A stretch of DNA of 64,000 bases from Mixophyes australis (Eukaryota > Chordata > Amphibia > Anura > Limnodynastidae): NCBI GenBank assembly GCA_036250195.1, contig JAVHZZ010000004.1:143543729-143607728 (forward strand), read 5' to 3'. Below the pieces are notes generated by a model that saw only the letters and a list, made by a program, of their open reading frames with translations, was not told where the DNA came from and ran no database searches. Positions 1 to 8,895 of the stretch are shown piece by piece (positions within the stretch are counted from its first letter, which is position 1; each line of letters opens with the position of its first letter). A program made the translations under genes and the position numbers.

Positions 1-413
1 AGTAGTGTGTGAAGGTTCTATCACTGGAGTAAAGTACTCTCCATGAATCGTATAGGTTAGCCTGAGTAAGCAAGGATTGCAGTTTTACTCCCTCATCAGT
101 GGTGCGACTGCCACTTCGCGTTGATTGCGAGCGGTCTAACCAAGCGTTTAAGACGGTATTAAAGTCTCCACCCAAGATTACTCTTCCCGCCCCAAGCTGT
201 GAGAGTCTGGCAAAGAAGTGAACAAAGAATGTCTTCTGGGAGGTATTGTTTACATTGTAAATTTGGATGGGTATGCTTAAAATGTGTCTCTTGGAGCATT
301 ACAATTTGCGGGGAGTGTCGTTTTAAGTACTGGATCAATATTGTGCGCTTTTGTGGGGTATTGAGACCATTAACATTAATGGTCATAATAGAAAAAGTCA
401 TGGTTGGTACCAA
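1..413 (-). pseudogene. LINE (L1/Tx1-like) ORF2 endonuclease relic
   Basis: The minus strand encodes the start of an apurinic endonuclease domain. An N-terminal block contains TINVNGLNTPQKR and VMLQETHF, as in L1/Tx1-type LINEs. After a frame change the C-terminal block contains ILGGDFNTVLNAW, including the GDFN motif. Roughly 70 residues normally lying between these blocks are missing, so this copy has an internal deletion and a frameshift. The rest of ORF2 would lie to the left of the window. Sequence up to about 640 may be the ORF1/ORF2 spacer of the same element, but I see no domain there. The family call rests on these motifs only. Confidence 0.7.
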
Positions 414-1434
414 TAGTAGTCAGACCATAGTCGATTACAGTAAAGCAATTGGGGGGACAAGATGCCAGGCTGAGGGGGAGGGACAAAGAGGGGATGGGAC
501 AAGGGTAAAGTGGGTTTGGAAACATAGGTACAAGGGAGAAGACAACTTGACTGGCAAGAGTTGTCTTCCATAAATTGAAACCAGTACATCCTGTGTACTT
601 GGGGAGTGTGGGGGTGGTCACGTTGCAAGCGGGACACTTGCTAGGGGAAAATCCTAACTGAGTGACTAACTAACTTAAACCATGTAAACACAAGACATAT
701 TCTAGAGTATGAATTGGAGAGGGTTATACATTCTAGTAACAACTGAATACTTAACAAGGTAGAGTCCAGCATCAAATTTAGGTATCTACCGAAGTCTAAC
801 AATTGACATTAAGTGATAACTTTAGTATTATGTTGATGACCCCTTTTTTTTTTTTTTATGAGGATTTTGGTCTATTTATTATCAACCCATCATCTGATGA
901 CTATCCTGAGAGTCTATCTCGTATCATCTAAAGAGCAATCAATGGATTGCTAAAAGGCTCAAGTATAAAGTTATTCTCTTAGACAGGCTATACAATCTTT
1001 CTTAAAAAATTGAAACTTTCAGTGATAGATTATATTATCAAAACATTCTAACTATTTTGAAGAAAAAGTTGCCAAATCTCTTCGCCAACCAAACTATTAT
1101 AGTAGTATAATAAAAGGTACTTAAGTTTTGGAGCATATCCAAGTCCGAACTGGGTGGAGATATAAAAGTTCCGTATCAGTGTAGCAATTAGAGACCTTCA
1201 TGGTTCAACTAAACCAATGCCCAAGGGGGCCTCTCTATTCGTCTCTAGTAGCTGGCGTTCATTTGTTGTCGCTTGACTACATATATATGTGTAAGTCCGT
1301 TCTTCTAATTTCCTCGAACTTGCGTCCACGATGTCGTAGGAGCTGTTGGTCTCGAAGTCTCTGTTGCAGCCGTTATTGGTATTGAGGATGTCGCCACTCC
1401 AAAGGTGGGAAGAAGAGCCACTCCTTGTTCCAGT
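414..1434. other. no gene recognised
   Basis: AT-rich non-coding sequence with a T-run near 843-857. Short open frames here resemble nothing known. Positions 1195-1434 may be the decayed C-terminal part of the Tc1 relic to the right, but no motif supports this. Confidence 0.4.
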
Positions 1435-1740
1435 GTCTTAATTTTATGGGACTGGCCTTCATGTCCTATTATAAGGTGAAACGGGCCTCCGAACAGTTTT
1501 TAAAGAAACGTTGGCTCCTACTTCCTTTCACATCATCATCACATGTTTGGCTGGCAATTTTCGGTTCTCAGTTGCAATTTTCTTGAGCACTCTGTCCTGT
1601 CTGTGCGTAGTTTTATGTCTGCTTTTGCAGTTCAAACGCTTTGTTGGCATTACTGGTTCTCCTAACTTCCTCTTAATTCTTCCTACACACTGAAGTGCAA
1701 ATTTAGCAGCGTGTGCAATTCCACGTGCCAGAATGTTGAA
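1435..1740 (-). pseudogene. Tc1/mariner-like transposase relic (DNA-binding part)
   Basis: One minus-strand frame reads through about 95 codons with a single stop. It resembles the paired-type helix-turn-helix region of Tc1 transposases: KRLNCKSRHKTTHRQDRVLKK, then ATENRKLPAKH, then EVGANVSLKTVRR. Tc1 proteins have the same order of a basic linker (KTT-R-DR), a second helix-turn-helix and a VS-TVRR motif. The catalytic DDE part is not recognisable and no terminal inverted repeats were found, so this is an old fragment. Confidence 0.6.
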
Positions 1741-2452
1741 GCAAAACCTCTATTTCATGCTTTTTTCATGGACATATATCGGAAGTTTTCCCATTTTACT
1801 CCCCATAACAAAAACCTAAGACTATAAATCAGACCGTATTTACTATATATTCACTGATATTTGAGGTACAAATCTTAAAAATACACAAAAGTTTAAAAAC
1901 TCCTAATTCGTTGTCCAACCACTGTAGGTGCTCTATTGCAGTTCTGCGCAATTTTAACGTTTTACATGTTAATTTTAGTTGTTATATAAAATATTAAAGT
2001 TATTTTTGGTTTGATGCTGAGGCTTACATATAGTATATTATAATTCAATAAATTACTATGGCCACTATGTCTCGAAAAACTAGTGTCTTATTTGGTTCAG
2101 GGGGAAATAGCATGGACACAATATACATTGTATTTTAACCATATATATTTTTTTGGTTTTTTTAAACATTATAGTTTTATGCATTTTCCTGGTGCTTTGT
2201 ACAACGAGGGTGATACATAAGTTTGTGCCGTTGCTTCTTGTTGCACTGCACCATCAACACCACATCAGTATGCAACAATATCGTGCATGGTGGAACTGTG
2301 TGCTTTAAATGCCAGGGCTGATAAATAATTAGTGACCTCCCACAGAAGAACCAGTTCTTTAAAAGAACTGTGTATTCTAATCTTAATAATAATATTCAAA
2401 AGAATAAGTGTAACATATGACACCCAAACTATAAGTCTATGTACCATATTAG

Positions 2453-2456
<4 letters not shown>
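1741..2456. other. no gene recognised
   Basis: AT-rich non-coding sequence. Nothing beyond short chance open frames was recognised. Confidence 0.4.

Positions 2457-2507
<51 letters not shown>
2457..2507. repeat. (TA)n microsatellite
   Basis: About 25 uninterrupted TA units. The chromovirus inserted at the right edge of this tract; its ATATA target duplication comes from TA-rich sequence. Confidence 0.95.
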
Positions 2508-2510
<3 letters not shown>

Positions 2511-2731
2511 TATATATGTCACGGGCACTAGGAGTCTTTACCCAGGGATCACCAGGTGGTAGGCTTACCAGAGCAATGTAGATGGTAATAGGGTACTCTG
2601 GTAGCTGGGTGATCACGGAACAGGAAATGATAGATGATGAGATGCTCAGGAAAGTCTATGACTAGCAGCACTGGTAATATGGAGGTAATAATACACGAGG
2701 AACTGTATGGACAAGGGCACGTGAAGGTAGT

Positions 2732-2991
2732 CAGTGGTCTGCGATAGCAAGTTGTACCACTGCTATAGTGAGGAGGAATGTCCAACAGAAACAAGGAGGT
2801 GATGAGAGTCAGCGGTCTGCGGATAGCAAGTTGTACCGCTGTCTGAGTGAAGGAATGGAATCCAAGTGGAGGTATCCGGGTAGTCAGTGGTCTGCGGTAG
2901 CAAGTTGTACCACTGCTATGTGAGAGGATACTGGAACAGGTGATACAGGAAACAGGGATCAGTGGTCTGTCATCAGCAAGTTGTACCACTG
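2732..2991 (-). repeat. four-copy stem-loop array in LTR leader
   Basis: Four units at 2732-2762, 2810-2841, 2885-2915 and 2960-2991 (period 75-78 bp; also at 9099-9358 in the other LTR). Each begins CAGTGGT and ends ACCACTG around a conserved loop containing AGCAAGTTGT. Unit 2 has CAGCGGT...ACCGCTG, a compensatory T-A to C-G change that keeps the 7-bp stem. Three further stem-loops GTGGTTTGGAAACCAC (4361-4376 with changes, 4387-4402, 4413-4428) and GTGGT-GTTG-ACCAC (4512-4525) lie nearer the RNA start. Confidence 0.8.
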
Positions 2992-3744
2992 AATATATAT
3001 GTGAGGAGGTGCACGGGGAGAGACTGCAACACAGGATATACACGGACACCTTATACACGGTCCACAGTAATATGCACAATATATATATAAATGACTGAAC
3101 AGGTCTGCAAATATAGAAAGTCTCTTGAAGTAGTCCAGCACAAGATAACACAGTCAATGATGGCAATAGACTCAGCGGATAGCAGACTCCAAAGAGAACC
3201 AACACAGTCCAGCAAGATATGCAATACACCAGCACAGTCAATGAGAAGTATGCATACCGTGGTTCAGAAGCAGGCAGTCAGATAGGAGTGCAGCGATACC
3301 TGAGCGGCAGGAGGCCGGCTGGATGAGAAGTCCCTGGATGGATGAGGCAGCGGTCTAGTAGGTGCAGCGCACAGGTAAGTAGACCAACAGGGACACGAAT
3401 CCACAGGAATCAGTAACACATGGAACTGGACTCAGGGAGGGCCCAGGAGAATGGAGATGACCCAGCAGAGGAGTAGTAGTTGATGAGATACGAATCCAAT
3501 GCTGACAGGAGGGTAGAGACCAGCGGGACACGTGAAGGCGTGGAGAGCGGATCAGCAGGAGATGGACGATAGCGCTGACAGCAGCAACGGGACTCTGCGG
3601 GCACACGGAGGTAACCAGTAGCAACCAACAGGTACCAACAGCGATGGACCACGGGAGAGCAGAGTAGACCAGGAGCTGTTGATCACGAAGAGTAGCGGAT
3701 GGCAATGAGAGCAGCAGTCTCGAAGGAAACACAGGAGAGCTGAG

Positions 3745-4330
3745 ATGAGGCTGCAGAGCACAGGGGCAGCGGATACGAATCAGCTAACAGTCACGATGTT
3801 GAACACAGGCGAGTTGCAAGCTGGAGACTGTAGTGCACGGAGGCAGCGGATAGGAATCAGCTAACAGGCACGATGATGAACACAGGCGAGTTGCAAGCTG
3901 GAGACTGTAGTGCACGGAGGCAGCAGATATTAATCAGCTAACAGGCACGATGATGAACACAGGTGAGTTGCAAGCTGGAGGCTGTAGTGCACGGAGGCAG
4001 CGGATAGGAATCAGCTCACAGACTTGATGATGAACAGGTGAGTGGATGTGAAGTAAAGGCTGGAGTGCACGGAGGCAGCGGATAGTAATCAGCAAACAGT
4101 CACAATGAAATATAATAACGTTGAGTGGTTTAGAAGACTGTAGTGCACGGAGGCAGCGGATAGGAATCAGCAAACAGTCACAATGAAATATAATAACGTT
4201 GAGTGGTTTAGGAGACTGTAGTGCACGGAGGCAGCGGATAGGAATCAGCAAACAGTCACAATGATATATAATAGCGTTGAAGTGGTTTAGAAGACTGTAG
4301 TGCACGGAGGCAGCGGATAGGAATCAGCAA
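3745..4330 (-). repeat. 77-bp tandem repeat inside the LTR
   Basis: About eight diverged copies of a roughly 77-bp unit with core TAGTGCACGGAGGCAGCGG and an ATCAGC-AACAG motif. The 5' LTR has about six (10110-10545). Loss or gain of exactly two units explains the 154-bp LTR length difference. Short open frames across it are by-products of the repeat. Confidence 0.9.
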
Positions 4331-4618
4331 ACAGTCACGATGATACAGTTGATGGTAGAAGTGGTATGGGAACCACAGTAGTAGAAGTGGTTTGGAAACC
4401 ACAGAGATAGAAGTGGTTTGGAAACCACAGGAATCAGCAGCGCTGAATACACGAGGAATACAGGAACACCTTCAGAGACTCATGGGGAATGAGACTCCAA
4501 GATCAGGCAACGTGGTGTTGACCACAGGTGCTTAATATAGGGAGTGTTGCCTGATCTGCCAATTGAGTTAAAGGGACATACACTGAAGTATAGGAAAGGG
4601 CTGCGCATGCGCAGACCC

Positions 4619-7600
4619 TCAGGATGGAGGACGGCCACGGTTCCTAAATGTCCGGGAAGAAGCACTCACAGTCCGGTGAGTGACAGTACCCCCCCTTTTA
4701 AAGGTGGGCACAGAACGCCTGGAACCGGGCTTGTCCGGATTTTTGGAATAAAACTTCTTCAAAAGGGCAGGAGCATTAAGATCTTCAGCTTTGATCCAAG
4801 AGCGCTCCTCAGGACCAAAGCCCTTCCAATGAACGAGGAAGTGGAGGACTCCTCGCGAAATTTTTGCGTCTAGTACCTCAGTAATCTCGAAATCCTCCTC
4901 CTGATGGACTTGAACTGGCTGCGGAGCTGAGGGAGGAGTTGAGAAACGGTTGATAATAAGAGGTTTGAGCAAGGATACATGGAAGGCATTAGAAATCCGA
5001 AGATTCTTAGGAAGAAGAAGTTTCACACATACTGGATTGATTACTTGAATGATCCTATATGGACCAATAAAACGAGGGGCGAATTTCATGGATGGAACCT
5101 TCAAACGAATATTTTTGGTGGATAACCAGACACGATCTCGAATTTTTAGTGGTGGAATAGCCCGCCTCTTCTTATCTGCGAAAGATTTATATTTGATAGA
5201 TGTCTTCTTTAAACAGGTTTTGACCTGAGACCAGATATTTTTAAAGGTCTGACAAACAGTTTCCACCGCAGGAACTTGGGTGGGCGGGAGGGCAGGAAAT
5301 TCCGGAAAAGACGGATGGTGACCGTAGACCACAAAAAATGGAGTTTTGGATGATGACTCATGGTACATGTTGTTATGGGCGAATTCAGCCCAAGGAAGCA
5401 ATTCTACCCAGTTGTCTTGATTGGCTGATGAAAACATTCTTATAAAAGTCTCAAGATCTTGATTGACACGTTCAGTTTGTCTGTTAGATTGCGGATGGTA
5501 AGAAGATGAGAGTGCTAATCGTATGCCCAAGGTTTTACAAAGGGCTCGCCAGAATCTGGAAACGAATTGTACTCCTCTATCAGACACAATCTCAGACGGA
5601 CATCCATGGATACGGAAGATCTCTTTAATGAAATGTTCAGCCAGGATAGACGATGAAGGCAAACCAGACAGAGGGATGAAATGAGCCATCTTCGAAAATC
5701 TGTCCACCACCACCCAAATAGTGTTATGATTCTTACTAGGTGGTAAGTCAGTAACGAAATCCATACTAATATGGGTCCATGGTTTGGACGGAATGGGTAG
5801 TGGTCGCAGCAACCCTGCTGGAGTTCTGCGGGAGGATTTGAACTGGGAACATAATTCACAGGAAGCAATGAACTCTTTGACGTCTCTCCTCATTGAAGGC
5901 CACCAGTAACTTCGAGAGAGAATCTCAAAGGTCTTGTGTTCACCGGCGTGTCCAGAAAAACGAGAGGCATGGAACCACGAAAGGATTTTCCTCCTTAGAG
6001 TAGGAGGCACGAGGGTCTTCCCAAATGGTAGCGTTCTGGTGGATGAAGCAGCCAGCGAGATACATTTGGGGTCTAGAATGGTATGGTTGGAAACCTCTTC
6101 TATATCAGAGGACGTCACAAAGGCTCTAGATAAAGCGTCCGCTTTTTTGTTCTTGGCAGCTGGTTTGAAGGTTATTATTAATTCAAAACGGGAAAAGAAA
6201 AGAGACCATCTTGCTTGACGAGGGTTCAAGCATTGGGCAGACTGGAGATATGACAAGTTCTTATGATCCGTGAAGATCGTCACCGGATGGCGAGCTCCCT
6301 CCAATAAGTATCTCCATTCCTCTAATGCGGCTTTGATAGCCAGTAATTCCTTGTCCCCGATAGTATAATTCTTCTCTGCGGGCAGGAGACCCCGAGAATA
6401 GAAGGCACAAGGATGGAATTTTTGCTGTTCCGAGCGTTGGGAGAGAATAGCTCCTAAGCCCACATTAGAGGCATCTACTTCTAGAAAGAAGGGGAGTGTC
6501 ACATCAGGCTGTCGAAGGATTGGAGCCGAAGAGAAGGACTCTTTTAGTGTTTGAAAGGCTTGAAGAGCCTCAGGTGACCATTGCTTAGGATTAGCCCCTT
6601 TTCGAGTCAGGGCCACAATAGGAGATGCAATGGACGAAAAGTCTTGAATGAAGCGTCTATAGTAATTGGCAAAACCTAAAAAACGCTGGATAGCACGAAG
6701 AGTAGTAGGCTGGGGCCAATGTAGTACAGCATTCACCTTGTCTGGATCCATCTTCAGGCCAACTCCGGAAACTATATACCCCAAGAATGGAATCTGGGGT
6801 AATTCGAATGAACATTTTTCTAATTTACAGAACAATGAATTTTTCCGTAGCCTGGAGAGGACTTCTGCCACATGTTGGTGGTGAGAAGGCAGGTCCTGTG
6901 AAAAAATCAATATGTCGTCCAGGTAGACGACGACACATACATATAATAAGTCCCGAAAGATCTCATTGATGAAGCCTTGAAAAACAGCGGGGGCATTACA
7001 CAGCCCGAAAGGCATTACCAGATATTCGTAATGCCCGTCTCTGGTGTTAAACGCTGTCTTCCATTCGTCACCGGAACGGATTCTGATTAAATTGTAGGCA
7101 CCACGCAGATCCAACTTAGTAAAGATACGGGCTCCCTTGATGCGATCGAATAGCTCAGTGATCAGCGGAATGGGATACCGATTCTTGATAGTAATGGCAT
7201 TGAGTCCACGAAAATCTATGCAAGGGCGTAATGATCCATCCTTCTTTTTGACGAAGAAGAACCCAGCTCCAGCGGGCGAGGTGGAAGGTCGAATGAACCC
7301 ACGCTGGAGGTTCTCCTGTATATACTCAGATGTAGCTTGAGTTTCAGGTAACGAGAGTGGATAGACCCGGCCCCTGGGAGGAGTCTTGCCAGGAAGAAGG
7401 TCGATCGGACAATCCCAAGAACGATGAGGAGGAAGACGTTCAGACTGAGCTTTATCAAAAACATCGGTAAATGAAGCATATTGAGGAGGGAGTCCCGGTG
7501 AGGTAGATGAGATGGAAGATTGCTGTACTTTGAGAGGAATGACTTGGGAAAGGCAATGATGGTGACATTCAGACCCCCAAGACGTGACTTGAGGGGTGCG

Positions 7601-7981
7601 CCAGTCAATCTGGGGAGAATGACACTGAAGCCATGGAAGGCCTAAGACAATCGGACTTGTCGTAACAGGAAGGATTAAAAACGATATTTCTTCATGATGC
7701 AGGGCACCAATCTGAAGGGTTACTGGAGACGTACTCTGGGTGATGAGACCGTTGATGAGACGTGATCCATCTATAGCCGTCACAGTAATGGGTGTTTTTA
7801 AGGTAATCACTGGTAGAGACCATTGATTTACTAATGATTTGGAAATAAAATTTCCTGCTGCTCCGGAATCAATCAATGCCTGTGACTCAAAGGTTTTGGT
7901 AGCAAAGGAAATTGTAACATCAAAAGCGCAGACTTTAGATTTCATAGAAGATGGAGAGGACTCCAGGGACCCTAACTTCAC
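4619..7981 (-). CDS. chromovirus Pol polyprotein
   Basis: A 1,120-residue open frame that actually continues upstream to the frameshift heptamer at 8008-8014; 7981 is a GTG and not a real start. Order: aspartic protease (DSGA 39-42); reverse transcriptase with YLDD (353-356); RNase H (EVDAS about 501, DKEL about 543, TDHKNL about 571); integrase zinc domain (H671/H678, C708/C711) and DDE core (D741, D801, E837 in TERVN); then a chromodomain (about 1025-1085, with DFEITEVLDA and VHWKGFGPEERSW). All catalytic residues are present. The last 22 codons run into the 3' LTR before the TGA at 4619-4621. Integrase chromodomains of this kind usually steer insertion to modified chromatin. The whole frame is free of stops. 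Confidence 0.95.
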   Translation of the reverse strand: MKLGSLESSPSSMKSKVCAFDVTISFATKTFESQALIDSGAAGNFISKSLVNQWSLPVITLKTPITVTAIDGSRLINGLITQSTSPVTLQIGALHHEEISFLILPVTTSPIVLGLPWLQCHSPQIDWRTPQVTSWGSECHHHCLSQVIPLKVQQSSISSTSPGLPPQYASFTDVFDKAQSERLPPHRSWDCPIDLLPGKTPPRGRVYPLSLPETQATSEYIQENLQRGFIRPSTSPAGAGFFFVKKKDGSLRPCIDFRGLNAITIKNRYPIPLITELFDRIKGARIFTKLDLRGAYNLIRIRSGDEWKTAFNTRDGHYEYLVMPFGLCNAPAVFQGFINEIFRDLLYVCVVVYLDDILIFSQDLPSHHQHVAEVLSRLRKNSLFCKLEKCSFELPQIPFLGYIVSGVGLKMDPDKVNAVLHWPQPTTLRAIQRFLGFANYYRRFIQDFSSIASPIVALTRKGANPKQWSPEALQAFQTLKESFSSAPILRQPDVTLPFFLEVDASNVGLGAILSQRSEQQKFHPCAFYSRGLLPAEKNYTIGDKELLAIKAALEEWRYLLEGARHPVTIFTDHKNLSYLQSAQCLNPRQARWSLFFSRFELIITFKPAAKNKKADALSRAFVTSSDIEEVSNHTILDPKCISLAASSTRTLPFGKTLVPPTLRRKILSWFHASRFSGHAGEHKTFEILSRSYWWPSMRRDVKEFIASCELCSQFKSSRRTPAGLLRPLPIPSKPWTHISMDFVTDLPPSKNHNTIWVVVDRFSKMAHFIPLSGLPSSSILAEHFIKEIFRIHGCPSEIVSDRGVQFVSRFWRALCKTLGIRLALSSSYHPQSNRQTERVNQDLETFIRMFSSANQDNWVELLPWAEFAHNNMYHESSSKTPFFVVYGHHPSFPEFPALPPTQVPAVETVCQTFKNIWSQVKTCLKKTSIKYKSFADKKRRAIPPLKIRDRVWLSTKNIRLKVPSMKFAPRFIGPYRIIQVINPVCVKLLLPKNLRISNAFHVSLLKPLIINRFSTPPSAPQPVQVHQEEDFEITEVLDAKISRGVLHFLVHWKGFGPEERSWIKAEDLNAPALLKKFYSKNPDKPGSRRSVPTFKRGGTVTHRTVSASSRTFRNRGRPPS
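4689..4699 (-). promoter_or_regulatory. polypurine tract
   Basis: AAAAGGGGGGG in element orientation, three bases before the 3' LTR TGTCAC. This is the expected plus-strand primer. It is also translated as part of the Pol C-terminus. Confidence 0.85.
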
Positions 7982-7995
7982 CTCTCCAGAACTAG

Positions 7996-8895
7996 TTAGG
8001 GCCTGGCATTTCCCGATCTCTTAGGGCAGGAGCTGAGGACATGAGTGGAATCAGCACAATAGATACAGAGTCTATTCTTTACTCTTCGTTTTCTCTCCTC
8101 AGAAGATAATTTGGAACGTCCTATCTCCATGGGAATCACAGAGGGTGACACTGGACGAAATTGAGGGTTAGAACGAAGAGGTGCTTTAGCAGAAGTCGTT
8201 TTCTCAGCCTCTCTTTCACGAAATCTCATATCAACACGATGGCATAGAGAGATCAAATCTTCAAGTGACGAAGGAAGCTCCTGAGTAGTCAGTGCATCTT
8301 TAATTTTATCGGAGAGCCCCTGCCAGAAGGCGGCAACTAGGGCTTCAGTGTTCCACTGAAGTTCAGAGGCTAAGATCCTAAATTGAATGACGTACTGGCC
8401 TACTGTATGAGATCCTTGTCGCAGACGGAGGATGCTGGAAGCAGCGGAGGTCACACGACCTGGTTCATCGAACACACTTCGGAATGTAGAAATGAATTTG
8501 GCACTATCTTGTAATATTGGGTCGTTTCTTTCCCACAGAGGGGAGGCCCAAGCCAGGGCTTGTCCTGAAAACAAAGAGATAAGATAGGCCACTCTGGAAC
8601 GATGGGTAGAAAAATTTTGAGGTTGGAGCTCAAAATGGACTGAACATTGGTTAAGGAAACCCCTACAAGTTTTGGGGTCTCCATCGTACTTTGACGGAGT
8701 AGGCAGGTGAAGCGTGGAAGCTGTAGACACCTGGGATGGCACTGGGGAAACGGAGGAAAGCACAGGAGCCTCAGTAGTAGCTGTCACAGTCTGTCCAGAT
8801 GTTCCTTGGGAGGTTAATGACTGATAACACTGAAGTAACAGCTGTTGGCGGGCATCCTGTTGCACCACGTGGCCTGATCTTACTGTCACGGGCAC
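7996..8895 (-). CDS. chromovirus Gag
   Basis: A 299-residue structural protein of the retrotransposon that would form cytoplasmic particles packaging the element RNA. The central region (about 65-225) is the Ty3/sushi capsid-like fold with KYDGDP, an AYLISLFSGQALAWA helix and a YVIQFRILASEL segment. A CCHC zinc knuckle is intact at C277, C280, H285, C290. The only in-frame ATG before residue 223 lies 11 nt inside the 5' LTR, so the first residues would come from U5 and the next from the primer site. Alternatively a downstream native start has been lost (GGCCACGTGG where an ATG might be expected). The frame ends at TAA 7996-7998, just after a -1 slippery heptamer. No internal stop is seen. It is somewhat short for the family, so slight N-terminal loss is possible. 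Confidence 0.85.
   Translation of the reverse strand: MPVTVRSGHVVQQDARQQLLLQCYQSLTSQGTSGQTVTATTEAPVLSSVSPVPSQVSTASTLHLPTPSKYDGDPKTCRGFLNQCSVHFELQPQNFSTHRSRVAYLISLFSGQALAWASPLWERNDPILQDSAKFISTFRSVFDEPGRVTSAASSILRLRQGSHTVGQYVIQFRILASELQWNTEALVAAFWQGLSDKIKDALTTQELPSSLEDLISLCHRVDMRFREREAEKTTSAKAPLRSNPQFRPVSPSVIPMEIGRSKLSSEERKRRVKNRLCIYCADSTHVLSSCPKRSGNARP
8008..8014 (-). promoter_or_regulatory. -1 ribosomal frameshift heptamer G GGA AAT
   Basis: In gag frame the codons read TCG GGA AAT, giving X XXY YYZ (GGGAAAT), followed 9 nt later by the gag TAA. The pol frame is exactly -1 relative to gag and is open from this point (GGG AAA TGC CAG GCC CTA ACT). A G GGA AAC site is known in PEG10, a domesticated sushi-class gene. 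The heptamer and frames are seen directly; use as a frameshift site is inferred. Confidence 0.75.
8873..8883 (-). promoter_or_regulatory. self-priming primer-binding site
   Basis: Directly next to the 5' LTR the element reads GTAAGATCAGG. Extended, AAGATCAGGCCACGTGGTG (8863-8881) pairs with the predicted RNA 5' end from the LTR at 18 of 19 positions; the + strand LTR sequence at 10712-10730 is AAGATCAGGCAACGTGGTG. No tRNA 3'-end complement is present. Tf1/sushi elements are known to prime reverse transcription by folding back the first nucleotides of their own mRNA, and this arrangement fits. Confidence 0.75.

Larger units (their letters stand above)
2517..4685 (-). repeat. 3' LTR of the chromovirus (2,169 bp)
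   Basis: Nearly identical to 8884-10898. It is 154 bp longer because it has two extra units of the internal 77-bp tandem repeat (around 3820-3975). By the predicted transcription start (about 4507-4517) U3 is only about 170 bp and R+U5 about 2 kb, an unusual proportion. A 230-codon open frame (2549-3241, minus) is present in both LTRs, but its cysteine/serine-rich composition follows the repeats and it is probably not a gene. Confidence 0.95.

Noticed and set aside
1200..1693. Two short + strand frames
   Set aside because: The minus strand carries the Tc1-like relic here; the + frames are unsupported.
2549..3241. 230-codon open frame in the 3' LTR, repeated identically at 8916-9608
   Set aside because: It lies in the tandem stem-loop region of the LTR, is low complexity and cysteine/serine rich, and has no domain. 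Identity between copies reflects the youth of the LTRs, not selection.
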